DNA of 64,000 bases, from NCBI GenBank assembly GCA_040285745.1, contig JAUFOR010000003.1:1054001-1118000 (forward strand), in the 5' to 3' direction. Below are positions 27,177-37,350 of the stretch, one piece after another. The position numbers were made by a program, and so were the translations under genes. The stretch comes from Barthelona sp. PCE. Taxonomy: Eukaryota > Metamonada: BaSk clade. A model generated the notes under the pieces. That model was not told the origin of the DNA. It made no database searches and saw only the letters and a list, made by a program, of their open reading frames with translations. Numbering within the stretch: the stretch's first letter is position 1; each line of letters begins with the position of its first letter.

Positions 27177-28511
27177 ATGGGCAAAAAAGGAAAGGGACAA
27201 ACCGTTATGAGGTTGAAGCTTGTTGAAAGAGACTTTGACGATCCGCAATATTTGGTTGAGGGCGCTTCACGTTATGTTTTAGTACCAGAGGGCACAGACG
27301 ATCATCTTCCAGAGCTCCTAAGAGATTCAGTGCATAAAAAATCCCGAGCACAGCGTCGTTTCGAGAAATTGCAGCGTGAAATGGAGGATGAGTTACGCAA
27401 TGGAGAATTTGACCCTGCGTTCCACTCAATGGCTGATATGACCGACGAATTCGTGACGCTTCCTGCACCAGGTGTGGATGATATCAAGAAACAGGCTGAA
27501 GATTTATTCGGAGAAGAAGTTGCTAAAGAAGTTCTCGTTCAGCAGCTTACAAGCAGCAAAGCGGTCCACAACCAACAAGTAGCGGATCTAGACGAAGATC
27601 CGGACCGCCTTGATGAAGAGTTGAAGGAATACCTCTACAATGAAGACGTAGAAATTTTGACAGATGATGAGCTTGATGATGATTTCATACAGGCATTGAT
27701 TGCAGGCGAGCTGGGCACTGACGACGAAGAGGAAGATGACATGTGGGTGTCCAAAGGACCGAGCAAACTTGATGCACTCTGTTTTGATGTTCCTGATGAG
27801 TTACTTTTGGAAGCAATTGAAAACGACGGAAAACTTGATTTAAACAGTGGAATCCTCGCCCAACAGATCCAAAACGCTCTGAACGACTTTGATATCGACG
27901 ATGATGAAATGCCAATGAATATTCTGGATATTAATGATCTTGCAGACGCTGGCATGTTCGAGGAAATCATTCAGAACAAGGATAAGATTCTCTTTGGAAG
28001 CGGTGCCAAGAAAGACGCAGATGTTTACGAGGTACACGACTACGTGGCACATGAGAGTGAGGATGAAGAAGAAATCGATAGGAAATTGGATGCTATGCAA
28101 CAACCGAGGGTGATAGCGATGGACCTTGAAACCGTGCAAACGATGCGCAGTGGTGTGTACAATGCACCCGTCAAGATTGCAGCGCCAGTCATTAAGTTAT
28201 CAAAGAAGACCGGCATGACGCTTGACTTTATAGAGAAAACGAAACGACCCACGCTTGTTGTTGACGAAAGCGACGACGAAGACGAAGAGCTATTCACAGT
28301 TAGCGAGGCTGAACTGATGATTCGTGCGGAGTCAGAAGGCCTTAAGTCTCTATCAAAGCCTGAAAAGAAACGTCACAAGAATCTGGTAAAGAGGCAAAGA
28401 GCCCACCGCCGTCAACAAAAGTCAAAGATGAGGCAGATGGTGAAGGAGAGAACGCAGCAGCAGAAGAGATCCAGCGCCCACAGAATGCCTTCACAGAAAA
28501 ATCTGAGTTAA
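27177..28511 (+). CDS. LTV1: LTV1 homologue, 40S ribosome assembly factor
   Basis: LTV1 binds pre-40S particles, helps assemble the head of the small subunit and is released by casein kinase phosphorylation before export. This 444-residue protein opens with MGKKGKG and the family block FDDPQYLVEGASRYVLVP (about 18-35), which parallels the LTV1 N-terminal RDPLxxD...RVLLP segment. The middle is highly acidic, with many D/E runs and PxExLxxELKEYLYNEDVE-like helices. The C-terminus is Lys/Arg-rich (KKRHKNLVKRQRAHRRQQ). Length and charge pattern match LTV1 proteins, so I am fairly sure. It converges with the PH-domain gene 26 bp downstream. Confidence 0.85.
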   Translation: MGKKGKGQTVMRLKLVERDFDDPQYLVEGASRYVLVPEGTDDHLPELLRDSVHKKSRAQRRFEKLQREMEDELRNGEFDPAFHSMADMTDEFVTLPAPGVDDIKKQAEDLFGEEVAKEVLVQQLTSSKAVHNQQVADLDEDPDRLDEELKEYLYNEDVEILTDDELDDDFIQALIAGELGTDDEEEDDMWVSKGPSKLDALCFDVPDELLLEAIENDGKLDLNSGILAQQIQNALNDFDIDDDEMPMNILDINDLADAGMFEEIIQNKDKILFGSGAKKDADVYEVHDYVAHESEDEEEIDRKLDAMQQPRVIAMDLETVQTMRSGVYNAPVKIAAPVIKLSKKTGMTLDFIEKTKRPTLVVDESDDEDEELFTVSEAELMIRAESEGLKSLSKPEKKRHKNLVKRQRAHRRQQKSKMRQMVKERTQQQKRSSAHRMPSQKNLS

Positions 28512-28537
28512 AGGGGATGAATAAATCTAATAATTCT

Positions 28538-31500
28538 TTACATGAGCAACCCTTCAACGTCCAGATCCTTTGGTGGCTCAGGGTTGTTGTTAATGGTCTT
28601 GAATATCTTTTCAAACCACTCATCTAATTCTTCTTCGTTGTCCAACGATAGCGGGAATACTCGAAGATTAGGTATTACTAGCTCGATCACGTTATCCGAC
28701 ATGTACCTATCCTGTGCGGTGGCATTCGATAGTAACCTTACTGAGTGACCAAGAAAGCGGGAAAGATATATACGTTTGATGGGTTCAGTTTTCTGCGTCT
28801 CGCTCCATGTGATGATACCGTTTTTCAAGGACAACCATCGCCTTTTCCATCGCTGAAAGACAAAGAAACCTCCTCTCTTATCTATCCAACCCTCCTTTTC
28901 TGGCAACGTCGGTGCTTTCTTGACTACAACCTTGGGCGTGTCAGGCACGTCTTCCTCCTCGAACTTTGCATGCTTGTTAACATCTGCATGCACCGTCATC
29001 TGTTCTGCGATCTCACTGGTCTTTACCGGTGCCAGGATGAGGTCAGCCTTGCGCCCAATCTCAATCAGATGCTCGTCTTCACCACAGATTAGCGCAATAA
29101 GTTGGTATATGCGGTCCTTGTACTGTATATCATCGACGAGAGCCTTGAACAAGGCGCACAGATGCTGAAGTAAGGGTTCTATTTCTTCCATCCTGTATAA
29201 ACTGTTCATACGATATATGATATCCTCAACAACATTGAAGTAGTCCTCCATCTTGCTGACAGACATGCCCAAAACCCACGTATTGAACTGAAGAGCATCA
29301 AAAATCCACTTGAAGAGCTCGTCGTCACCCTTACACAGGGACGGCATCCGTTTGGACGCCATGACATACATAGCGTACAGACACTTGATCTGGGGCACCT
29401 CCAACACTGTTTTGAGCGAAATATTCATGAGTTCCATTATTTCAAAGAGAGATGTGACTGAGAGTGAACATCCTTCCGGTGGTTGGATGATGAGCAGCGC
29501 TATGAAAAGTAAGACTGCACTTGCTTCGTCTGCATTGATACTCTGCTCTGTTCTAGCGAAGAATTTAACATCCTCAAGAACCAAGCTTGCAAAATTCATC
29601 ATTGTTGGGTCAATGTTGGCCAAATCAACCTCCTCCAGCACGTGGCACGTCTTGGATACGTAGGCATTGGCGAATTGTGTCTTTGTCATAAGTTCTTCAA
29701 ACTTCTTTGAACAAAATTTGTGGAGAACAGATGCTATTTCAACAAATTCTTTGTTTTCGTACGTTTCAATCAAATAAACATATCGTTTAAAGAACTTCAA
29801 CCCATTTAGCAGACGAACATCACATGCTTCAACGATTATATCTGAAATGGTATCGTTGAATTTGTGGTGGGCGAAAAACATATCTACAATGGTTGGCATG
29901 ATTGGTTTAAGGGATCTGGGACTTGAATACGCGATAGAAACAGCAATGGAGAGGAGGAAATACGTACATTCTTCAATAACTTTTCCATCAGCAAGTTCAA
30001 CACAGTTAAAATCATTAACGAGGTTGAACAAACACCTGTATTCTTCCATATTATCGACGATTAGCTTCCTGTTATCAAGAGAAAACTTATAGAAACCCTC
30101 AGATGCTAAAAACAGATGATTGATCGGAGACTTATGAGAAAGTCCGTTGACAAAAGTAAGAAAATCACAGAAAATTGCCATAATCTCAGCACGAGCACGT
30201 GTTCCCAACCCAGACAACCTCTCACTGTCAAATTCAGGAATGTGCTCAAGGTCAAGGTTCAGTCGTTGTCCAATCTGTAACAACAGTCTTTTACCCGCCT
30301 CACCAACAACGTTATAAAGGTCCTTTAGAATCGAAAGTGGGCTGGGGGACTTGACAGACTGTCGCTGCACCTCAGTAAGAGATGGCAGAGCGACGGTGAT
30401 TGACTTTGCGAATTCTTGCTCAAAAAACTTTTCGTTAATACCAAGCCTATAAAAGAGTTTAATTCTGTTTGTATCTCTCTTTCCAGTGAGGAAATCCAGC
30501 ACAAGCTGAGGATAAACAATGGGGATTAACTTTGTTTCAATACGCGAATGTGGCAGCGTATCATCAAGGAAAATCTCATAGTAGGGATCATCGTTTGAGA
30601 TCGCCTGCTTAAGAAGGTACCTACTGGCCCGTTCAATGAATGGTGTTCCAACGGATAAAAACATACCAGGTGTATTAGGTGAAGTAATAGCAAAAACAAT
30701 AAGGAGCAGGCACGGTGAAAGGTCTTCCTGCGTCAGTCGGTCCCAAAGCTTGATCATCTGGCTTGGGTTGACCTTGATAGACTCTGGTTCCATGATGAGA
30801 AGGACATCCAGCAACGATAGAAGCTGATCAATAGTTGCAACAACGGAAAGCGGTAAAAAATACACATGGAAGACATCAGGATCAACGAGGAGCTCGAGGA
30901 ACGTCTGGAAACGGAAGAAAAGTCGGCTATCAAACTTCTTATATCCTATCGATACACCAGTTGTGATGAAATCAATCACAGCAGCAGGAAGACATGAATC
31001 GTTGGGGATGTTCTCAAGAATCTGGTCGGTAACATGTTCTATAATAGTATCTGCTTGAGCGATTAAAGTTGTGTATTTAGCCAACGTTGAAGAGAACAAT
31101 ATTGTGGATATAAGTGCTATAACTTCTGTTTCTAAAGCTGGGAAGGTATTAATGAGAAACCCCAATAGCCATAAATAAATACTCATTTCAAAGGAGGATG
31201 TTTGAAAAAAAAATGAATCTTGGAAAATTCGTGCAAAACTTAACAAAATACGTCTATCAACCATTGTCAGGTCCAGCTCCGACACGTTCTTCAGATTAAG
31301 ATTCTCAGAAACCACAACAAGAGCTGAAATAAGTTTTCCTTTGAATTCTTTGAGTTCAACGCTATCTGTAATCAACTTGAATGCTTTTTCAAACGTTAGG
31401 TTGGTGTCTATATACTTGCTTGGACATTCTAATCGGTCCCATGCTGTTCGCTTCAACGATGTATTAATAAAAGCATCAGAAGATTCAAGGACAAACTCTT

Positions 31501-31744
31501 CCTCTTCCTTGATGATTGATGGTTGTCTGAGGTATTGCGCACGCACTGGAGAAGGAGCTATGATCGATGAAGGTGTTGTTGAAGCCCCTGCACTGTCTTC
31601 TGGAGATGTAAAACTTGAAACTACAATATGTTGGAAATTATGATCACTGGAAGCGCTTGTCGCGGTCCCCGGTACGATTGAGCTCGATTCATCCTGTGGA
31701 AAATGTATTTCACTCATTGGAAAGGTATGAAAACGCGAAAACAT
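28538..31744 (-). CDS. Large helical protein with C-terminal PH domain
   Basis: This is a 1068-residue protein. A Ser/Thr/Pro-rich head (about 1-75) precedes a long all-helical region (about 90-930) that resembles HEAT/ARM solenoids but has no recognisable repeat consensus. At the C-terminus (about 965-1060) is a clear pleckstrin-homology domain: KEGWIDKRGGFFVFQRWKRRW, the variable strands and the final helix with the invariant Trp (DEWFEKI). PH domains bind phosphoinositides, which would place the solenoid on a membrane. The exact family is not recognised. Large helical-plus-PH proteins include Sec7-type and ELMO-like factors, but I see no Sec7 or ELMO motif. Confidence 0.83.
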   Translation of the reverse strand: MFSRFHTFPMSEIHFPQDESSSIVPGTATSASSDHNFQHIVVSSFTSPEDSAGASTTPSSIIAPSPVRAQYLRQPSIIKEEEEFVLESSDAFINTSLKRTAWDRLECPSKYIDTNLTFEKAFKLITDSVELKEFKGKLISALVVVSENLNLKNVSELDLTMVDRRILLSFARIFQDSFFFQTSSFEMSIYLWLLGFLINTFPALETEVIALISTILFSSTLAKYTTLIAQADTIIEHVTDQILENIPNDSCLPAAVIDFITTGVSIGYKKFDSRLFFRFQTFLELLVDPDVFHVYFLPLSVVATIDQLLSLLDVLLIMEPESIKVNPSQMIKLWDRLTQEDLSPCLLLIVFAITSPNTPGMFLSVGTPFIERASRYLLKQAISNDDPYYEIFLDDTLPHSRIETKLIPIVYPQLVLDFLTGKRDTNRIKLFYRLGINEKFFEQEFAKSITVALPSLTEVQRQSVKSPSPLSILKDLYNVVGEAGKRLLLQIGQRLNLDLEHIPEFDSERLSGLGTRARAEIMAIFCDFLTFVNGLSHKSPINHLFLASEGFYKFSLDNRKLIVDNMEEYRCLFNLVNDFNCVELADGKVIEECTYFLLSIAVSIAYSSPRSLKPIMPTIVDMFFAHHKFNDTISDIIVEACDVRLLNGLKFFKRYVYLIETYENKEFVEIASVLHKFCSKKFEELMTKTQFANAYVSKTCHVLEEVDLANIDPTMMNFASLVLEDVKFFARTEQSINADEASAVLLFIALLIIQPPEGCSLSVTSLFEIMELMNISLKTVLEVPQIKCLYAMYVMASKRMPSLCKGDDELFKWIFDALQFNTWVLGMSVSKMEDYFNVVEDIIYRMNSLYRMEEIEPLLQHLCALFKALVDDIQYKDRIYQLIALICGEDEHLIEIGRKADLILAPVKTSEIAEQMTVHADVNKHAKFEEEDVPDTPKVVVKKAPTLPEKEGWIDKRGGFFVFQRWKRRWLSLKNGIITWSETQKTEPIKRIYLSRFLGHSVRLLSNATAQDRYMSDNVIELVIPNLRVFPLSLDNEEELDEWFEKIFKTINNNPEPPKDLDVEGLLM

Positions 31745-31985
31745 TGAGCTTAATGATTTTCAATGTACAACACAGTATTATCTGCTCCTTTTCCTCAAAA
31801 AAGACTTTTGTGATCACGGTATAATGCAACTAGCTTACTACGTAAACCTGATTTAAAAATTCTTCTGCACACATGCATTTTGTTTTTATCTCAAGTGAGT
31901 TGGCTTTATTACGGGTTTCAGAGAGGTGTGTGTAAGGCACAACTGGAAAAAGAAAAACAACAATAATATAAAAAACTCTGTTTAC

Positions 31986-34900
31986 TTATTGAGCAAAAGG
32001 ACTTTGCAACAATAAACTACTATCTCTAGAAAGCAAATTTGCAATTTCATCCTCCAATTTCTTTTTATCTAGTAATTTAAATATATACGTTACCAACAAA
32101 ACTAAGGAAGTAAACCCAAGAGCATAAGTGAAACCACTATAATCATAGTAAGCAGCGAGCACATACACTACAATGCCTCCCATACAAAAGAATGCATTTA
32201 ATATAAACATATTATTTAGCCACTGACTGGAAAAAATCTTTAAAAGAAATATATAAGAAATTAGCGCGATCATTAACATAATATAGGTAGTTACCCATGT
32301 TTCTGAAGTGACTGAAGGTGAAGGTTTCAATGATGATACCACCATGAAAATAAAAAACGTTTTTCGATGAACAGAGAGAACAGGCAACCCAATGTTGGAA
32401 ATTTTAACTATTGCTCTGTATAACAATGCAATGGAAACTACTAGAGAAAACAAAAAAGGTAAACCATAATGCATCCTACAGAATAAATGTGAACACGTAT
32501 CGTTGGGATATGCAATTATGATGTAATCAGAGTTGTTCAATCGTGTCACTCTAATGAGATATAATAGGTGATGCCAGGTGAACACGAAATTGACAATATA
32601 GACGATGAGGAAAACAAACAAACCAATTTGTCTGCGTATGTTTCGGTAAACATGAATAACCAAAGCTAGACCCATAGCATCCATTATAAGACATGAAGCT
32701 AGAGGGGTGAGGGTTACGTTGAACAACCAAGTGGCTGCACAAGCGATATCGATACCAAAACCAGAAACAAAAGGTAAAAATGGTGTCAAGAGAATGGGGA
32801 AAAGAAAAGTGAAGCGCAATGATTCAGGTCCACCCTTTTCACGCTGTTGCTGCTTCAGGTACTCCATATCAACATCTTTATATAGCACTGACTTAACAGC
32901 CATGTTGATATTGGAGATACTACAGGCATAAAATAGAAAGAGGGATACGACAATAATTGTCACAAATGATTTCAACAAAATCTCTCCAAGACTTCTACAA
33001 CGATCACAGACGCCGTTGAAGGGATTCTTTCCAACCACAAAACTATCGCCATACACGGGGTTGATCAGAGTATCGCACTCTAAACAGAGAATGCCGTGAT
33101 GGTGATCACTACAACCATTACTGGGCAGTGATTCTTCCAACAGGTATGTCTCCAGCAGTTCCTGTGTTGATTTACCGTAGTTGAAGACGAACGATTTTTG
33201 GTCGGAACAGAACTGAGTCAAACAGCGATGCTCCTTGTAATATTGCATCTCGAAATCAATCTCGACGAACTTACCCATCGGTGGAGTGATTGAGTTCCCC
33301 TCTATATAAGGAGGCAGTAAGTCATCAGATATACAAGAGGTAGAGTCGCTGTTGCTGATTGTGGCTTTCGGACAAGAAATACAGTACTGTTTGTGTGCTA
33401 GGAATTCGCCCTGTTGACAGGGAGGGAGTATGAATTCAAAATTAAGAGCTGGTGCACCCGGTTGCAGTAATGTAAGATTGAGAATCTGGTTTCGTGGCCA
33501 AACTTTGTTAGATTTAATACGTAAAATAGGTATAGTGGAGCCAAAAGTATGACTCTCATCAACAGAAAATTCAAGTAACTCAGCAGTTTGAGAGTCAAAT
33601 ATTACCAAATCCTTATTGTTAAAAACTTGATGCGTAATGATAAAAATAAACTCAGAACTAACACCATAAAGTGCTTTAGGCTCCAAAAACAATGTTCCCT
33701 TTCGTATCTCCGGGTAATTGACATGTGAGCACTGCGGAATACACTCATCTTGACACGTACACTTACCCTCAAACTCATAGTCAGGTGAGTTGATAACGTT
33801 GCGACACTTCATGTGCAGTTCTTCAACCATATTTCCACCACTTGTAATACTTGCATTACTATTTGGGAGCATTCCCAAGAAACAATGTTCAGCAGACATT
33901 GTAGCAACAGAGGTTAGATTCATATTTTCGCCTACAAAATAAATTGCTCGACCGGCAAAGACATATCCTAAAGTAAAACGGTCAAAAGCCCTTATAATCA
34001 GTGATCTTGAAACAACAATGAGAGGACTTGCCACATCAACGATCTCATACCCTTCGTCCACAACTAGATTACGAACATGTAGACTAGTAGTGAGAGAGCT
34101 CAGAATTAATGGTTGTCTTTGATGTGTATAATTCAATATGTAGTGTTTGGGAGTTAAAGTTACATTCACAAAACTTATAGAAGGTTGAAATGTTGGGTTA
34201 TGAATTGCAATGGTAATGAATGCTGTCTCATATTCGAACTCAATAAATTGCGTATCTTTAATAATGACATTAAGCATAAAATTCCTAGAAACAAACGAGT
34301 CCATCTCTGTACTGATGAACAAACAATCCTCTACATTAAGAGTTAATGGATTTTCGTTGATATTTGTGACAACAAACTGTGTAAACAAACAAGCTTCAAA
34401 AATCGAATTGGAAATTGTTTGCACCAACACATCACTAACAGAAGACATACTGAAGCCAACGCATAGTTTGAATAAGCAGTCCTTTAACTCTATAAAGTTT
34501 GCAATCGGCGTTCCGAAGAAGACTTCTACAAAAGTATTATTAGTAAAAACTGTATTACGGGTTGAAATACAGTAATCTGAATAAGCAACATAGGAGTTAA
34601 CCAAGGACACCGCGCCCACAGTGACAGGGTCGTTGCATCTTATGTTAGTCATTGTTGTTTGGTTAATTTCTAGATATCCAATGTCGAAGAAACCCAAATC
34701 AATCCCTGTAAAATAAGAGCGGCTAAAATATATGCTTTGAGGTTTAGCTCCATTATCGAATGTAAATACACTACCTATGAATGAAGTATCTTGAATTCTT
34801 AATACAATAGGGAGACCTAATTGCTTACCAGAAAGAACAAAATCCATTGTAAATTGAGAATTGATCAACTCAATTGAAGTATCTTGAACAAAAACTATGG

Positions 34901-36185
34901 ATATTGGAAAAGATTGAACAAAATCAACTATTTGTAGTGATATAGAATTCACCAACATTCTTTCGGGCAATGATGTGTTTGTTAGTGTTATTGAAGTGGC
35001 AAACAGTGAACAGTAATCAATTATAGACTTCTGTACATACAAAACTTTAGCGTTGTAAATTTCCAAGTTCTCGAAATAAGAATTCTTGAAATTAACATCG
35101 TATGAATTAGAACATTTCATTACTGATACATTGAATTGATTTAAATATACACGCATGGAGTAATTGACATCGAAATCCATATCTAAATTAACTCGAAAAA
35201 TTGAAACATTGTAAAAACTCGTTATTGCAAAAGGCATATGATTCCCACTGAAAAAAGTTGTATGATCAACAAAAAATGATGACCTATGCGTGTTGACACC
35301 TGTTAATGTGAGTTCACCAGTGTAACAAAATAGGGCACCTTCAAGTATCATATCTTTTCCGATCTTCAAACCAATGAGATCAAAATGTGAATAAAAATAG
35401 ACTTCGCTACGTTTTATCTCAAGCTTATCAAAGTCCCAATAGGATGATTTTGGAAAGGACATTGTTGTGTACAGAACTGATAACTCTCTCACATCCAAAT
35501 CATCTAGTACAACATCAGACTGTAGAAATTTAACTGAATCAGCAATCACAGTGACATTGTCACGTGCGGAAGAGAAAATTACAGAAGAAAACGTTGAGTT
35601 AAAAACAAAATCGCCCATCAATGTAAACTCGAAATTAATGAATCGAATTGTATGATGATTATAGCAGCTCCTGCAGTAAAATATGTTACTGTTAACCACC
35701 AAGATATTGTTTAGATTGAATGTTAAGTCATCCGCTTTGAAATTTGAAAACGTAAATGGTTGGCTTGTTTCCGTATTTATAATTTCTGATTTGTACCCAT
35801 AGAACGTCTCCGTGTAGAACGTATTGTTGAAATACAAGCTTGTATTACTCAATATCAAACTCCTCAACTTGATAGCACCATCAATTTTGACTCCGAGGCT
35901 TTCAGACTTCCATTTCTTGAATGTAATGCGATAGCTCATCAATTCCAAGGGATCAAAGTTGACGATGTGATCGCAATTAATGAGGAAAATACATGATAAC
36001 ATCCCTGTTTTTTTGCAAGCATACAGAGCTGCGTTCACGGTAAGGAAAGGATCATCTGACTTGCCTGTGTTCGTGTCATTGCCCGAATAACAGTCTATAT
36101 GAAAACTGGTTGCTCGCGTTACATTTAAGGTAACGAGGAACAAAAAAATGAGAAGGCAGTGTGTTTTTTGAGCTACTAGAAACAT
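31986..36185 (-). CDS. Giant surface protein: beta-helix ectodomain, Cys-rich neck, multi-pass C-terminus
   Basis: This 1399-residue protein has a signal peptide (about 6-25) and then SGNDTNTGKSDDPFLTVNAA, the classic start of a right-handed parallel beta-helix (pectin-lyase/DUF1565 type). The next ~750 residues are Asn-, Thr-, Phe- and Ile-rich with many short turns and numerous N-glycosylation sites, as expected for a beta-helix. A cysteine cluster (CTCQDECIPQC, about 830) and an ephrin-receptor-like CPKATISNSDSTSC block (about 965) precede roughly eight membrane helices (about 1095-1375) and a cytosolic tail. It probably acts in adhesion or sensing, by analogy with similarly built proteins of amoeboid and metamonad protists. 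No enzymatic motif is visible. Confidence 0.86.
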   Translation of the reverse strand: MFLVAQKTHCLLIFLFLVTLNVTRATSFHIDCYSGNDTNTGKSDDPFLTVNAALYACKKTGMLSCIFLINCDHIVNFDPLELMSYRITFKKWKSESLGVKIDGAIKLRSLILSNTSLYFNNTFYTETFYGYKSEIINTETSQPFTFSNFKADDLTFNLNNILVVNSNIFYCRSCYNHHTIRFINFEFTLMGDFVFNSTFSSVIFSSARDNVTVIADSVKFLQSDVVLDDLDVRELSVLYTTMSFPKSSYWDFDKLEIKRSEVYFYSHFDLIGLKIGKDMILEGALFCYTGELTLTGVNTHRSSFFVDHTTFFSGNHMPFAITSFYNVSIFRVNLDMDFDVNYSMRVYLNQFNVSVMKCSNSYDVNFKNSYFENLEIYNAKVLYVQKSIIDYCSLFATSITLTNTSLPERMLVNSISLQIVDFVQSFPISIVFVQDTSIELINSQFTMDFVLSGKQLGLPIVLRIQDTSFIGSVFTFDNGAKPQSIYFSRSYFTGIDLGFFDIGYLEINQTTMTNIRCNDPVTVGAVSLVNSYVAYSDYCISTRNTVFTNNTFVEVFFGTPIANFIELKDCLFKLCVGFSMSSVSDVLVQTISNSIFEACLFTQFVVTNINENPLTLNVEDCLFISTEMDSFVSRNFMLNVIIKDTQFIEFEYETAFITIAIHNPTFQPSISFVNVTLTPKHYILNYTHQRQPLILSSLTTSLHVRNLVVDEGYEIVDVASPLIVVSRSLIIRAFDRFTLGYVFAGRAIYFVGENMNLTSVATMSAEHCFLGMLPNSNASITSGGNMVEELHMKCRNVINSPDYEFEGKCTCQDECIPQCSHVNYPEIRKGTLFLEPKALYGVSSEFIFIITHQVFNNKDLVIFDSQTAELLEFSVDESHTFGSTIPILRIKSNKVWPRNQILNLTLLQPGAPALNFEFILPPCQQGEFLAHKQYCISCPKATISNSDSTSCISDDLLPPYIEGNSITPPMGKFVEIDFEMQYYKEHRCLTQFCSDQKSFVFNYGKSTQELLETYLLEESLPSNGCSDHHHGILCLECDTLINPVYGDSFVVGKNPFNGVCDRCRSLGEILLKSFVTIIVVSLFLFYACSISNINMAVKSVLYKDVDMEYLKQQQREKGGPESLRFTFLFPILLTPFLPFVSGFGIDIACAATWLFNVTLTPLASCLIMDAMGLALVIHVYRNIRRQIGLFVFLIVYIVNFVFTWHHLLYLIRVTRLNNSDYIIIAYPNDTCSHLFCRMHYGLPFLFSLVVSIALLYRAIVKISNIGLPVLSVHRKTFFIFMVVSSLKPSPSVTSETWVTTYIMLMIALISYIFLLKIFSSQWLNNMFILNAFFCMGGIVVYVLAAYYDYSGFTYALGFTSLVLLVTYIFKLLDKKKLEDEIANLLSRDSSLLLQSPFAQ

Positions 36186-36727
36186 ATATTTTGAGACTTA
36201 ACGTCCCATTTATCCTGAGAAAGGCATTGGAAACCAAATGTCTGGATGAAAGGAGGAAAAAAAGATTTACGTGATATATTTAGCTTAAGCACTTTCCGTA
36301 TCGATTTGTGGGTAGACATGCATTTTTCAACCCGTAAAACTGTAAAATGAACCTTGAAAGTGTGGTTGTCATTTTTAGCTATTATGTTTTCTTTTCAAAA
36401 AGGCAGTAGCTCATCTGTCACATTTGAATGTGGTATATAGAGCTATTTACATGGTTAAAGTAGCGATTTACAAAGATATAAAAAATGGTAGGTAGAAACA
36501 AAGTGGAACGCTGAATGTGATATACAGCATTCATTATTCTGACCCAAACAGGTCACAGCATAAACAAATAGACACAACTAAAGGAATCACTATTTTGGAA
36601 AATTGACAGGATTCTTTAAACACCTTTGCATTATTCATAGAGTAGGCATCATTCCCAGATCAAGCATTCTTTTATATCAAACATTTCAGTTTAGTGATGA
36701 AGTCTTATATTTCTCTTTTTTCCTTTG
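36186..36727. other. Divergent intergenic spacer, 542 bp
   Basis: This lies between the starts of the beta-helix gene and the proline-rich membrane protein gene, so it should contain both promoters. I note two small adjacent inverted repeats near 36512-36557: GAATG with CATTC around a 10-nt loop, and TGACC with GGTCA around 6 nt. A GTGATGA sequence near 36694 recalls a snoRNA C box, but no D box follows. No tRNA, rRNA or conserved frame is seen. Confidence 0.45.
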
Positions 36728-37330
36728 ATGTCTTATCAAGCTCCTCCCGGTTATCAAGCTCCTCCCGGCTACCCAGTTCAGCAACCTGTTACATATGTTG
36801 CCGTACCCGTAGCTCAACCTGGTTATCAAGTGAGTAATCCTCAATATCCTGCTGCTATTCCTGTCGCTGCCCCTCAACCGTCAGTTGTACGAGGCCCCTC
36901 TGCCACAGCTACAGCTGCAGCAGCAGAGTGTGGTTGGTTAACATTACAATTAGTTTTTGTTTGGATCATGCTGATTAGTTTAGGTATTGGAATGGCAACC
37001 ACGCTCATAATGTTTTTTGTCTTCCCTCCGCTCTTTATTGTCTTTGCTATTTGTCTCGTTTTCTTCATAATTGAGATTAAAATTTACAAGGCTCTTACAG
37101 CCAAACCTAAGAATCTTAAGCACCTTGGCAATATATTTGTATACCGCCTCGTCTTTGGTATCCTCTCAGCCATTTCTGCCATTGCAGGAGCTAATAGCTC
37201 TACATTCTTCAGTTTGGTTGTTACATTCTTTGTAGTTTACTCAATGCACAAGACACATGACCACTTTAAGAAGATTTTTGATGCCAGTCAATCAGTAGAA
37301 GCTGCTCCTGTTTATACTGGTCCTCGATAA
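36728..37330 (+). CDS. Proline-rich tetraspan-like membrane protein
   Basis: This 200-residue protein starts at ATG 36728. Its N-terminus is a cytosolic-looking Pro/Gln/Tyr-rich region with two identical YQAPPG repeats and then YPVQQP, ending in an Ala-rich stretch near residue 58. Four hydrophobic segments follow (about 67-86, 88-112, 133-150 and 153-172) and then a short polar tail. Pro/Tyr-rich tails next to tetraspan domains occur in SCAMP-, LITAF- and Yip-type trafficking proteins, but no family motif is visible here. The function is unknown; membrane location is well supported. Confidence 0.8.
   Translation: MSYQAPPGYQAPPGYPVQQPVTYVAVPVAQPGYQVSNPQYPAAIPVAAPQPSVVRGPSATATAAAAECGWLTLQLVFVWIMLISLGIGMATTLIMFFVFPPLFIVFAICLVFFIIEIKIYKALTAKPKNLKHLGNIFVYRLVFGILSAISAIAGANSSTFFSLVVTFFVVYSMHKTHDHFKKIFDASQSVEAAPVYTGPR
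36734..36769 (+). repeat. Tandem 18-bp direct repeat inside coding sequence
   Basis: Two adjacent 18-bp copies (36734-36751 and 36752-36769) begin TATCAAGCTCCTCCCGG and differ only at the last base. Each encodes YQAPPG. The near identity at DNA level suggests recent slippage or unit duplication in the proline-rich head. Confidence 0.9.
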
Positions 37331-37350
37331 TTTTTGCTTTTGTTAATAGT

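Noticed and set aside
36512-36557. Possible small structured RNA in the 542-bp spacer
   Set aside because: Only two 5-bp stems are visible, and the C-box-like GTGATGA nearby lacks a D box. Such short stems are expected by chance.
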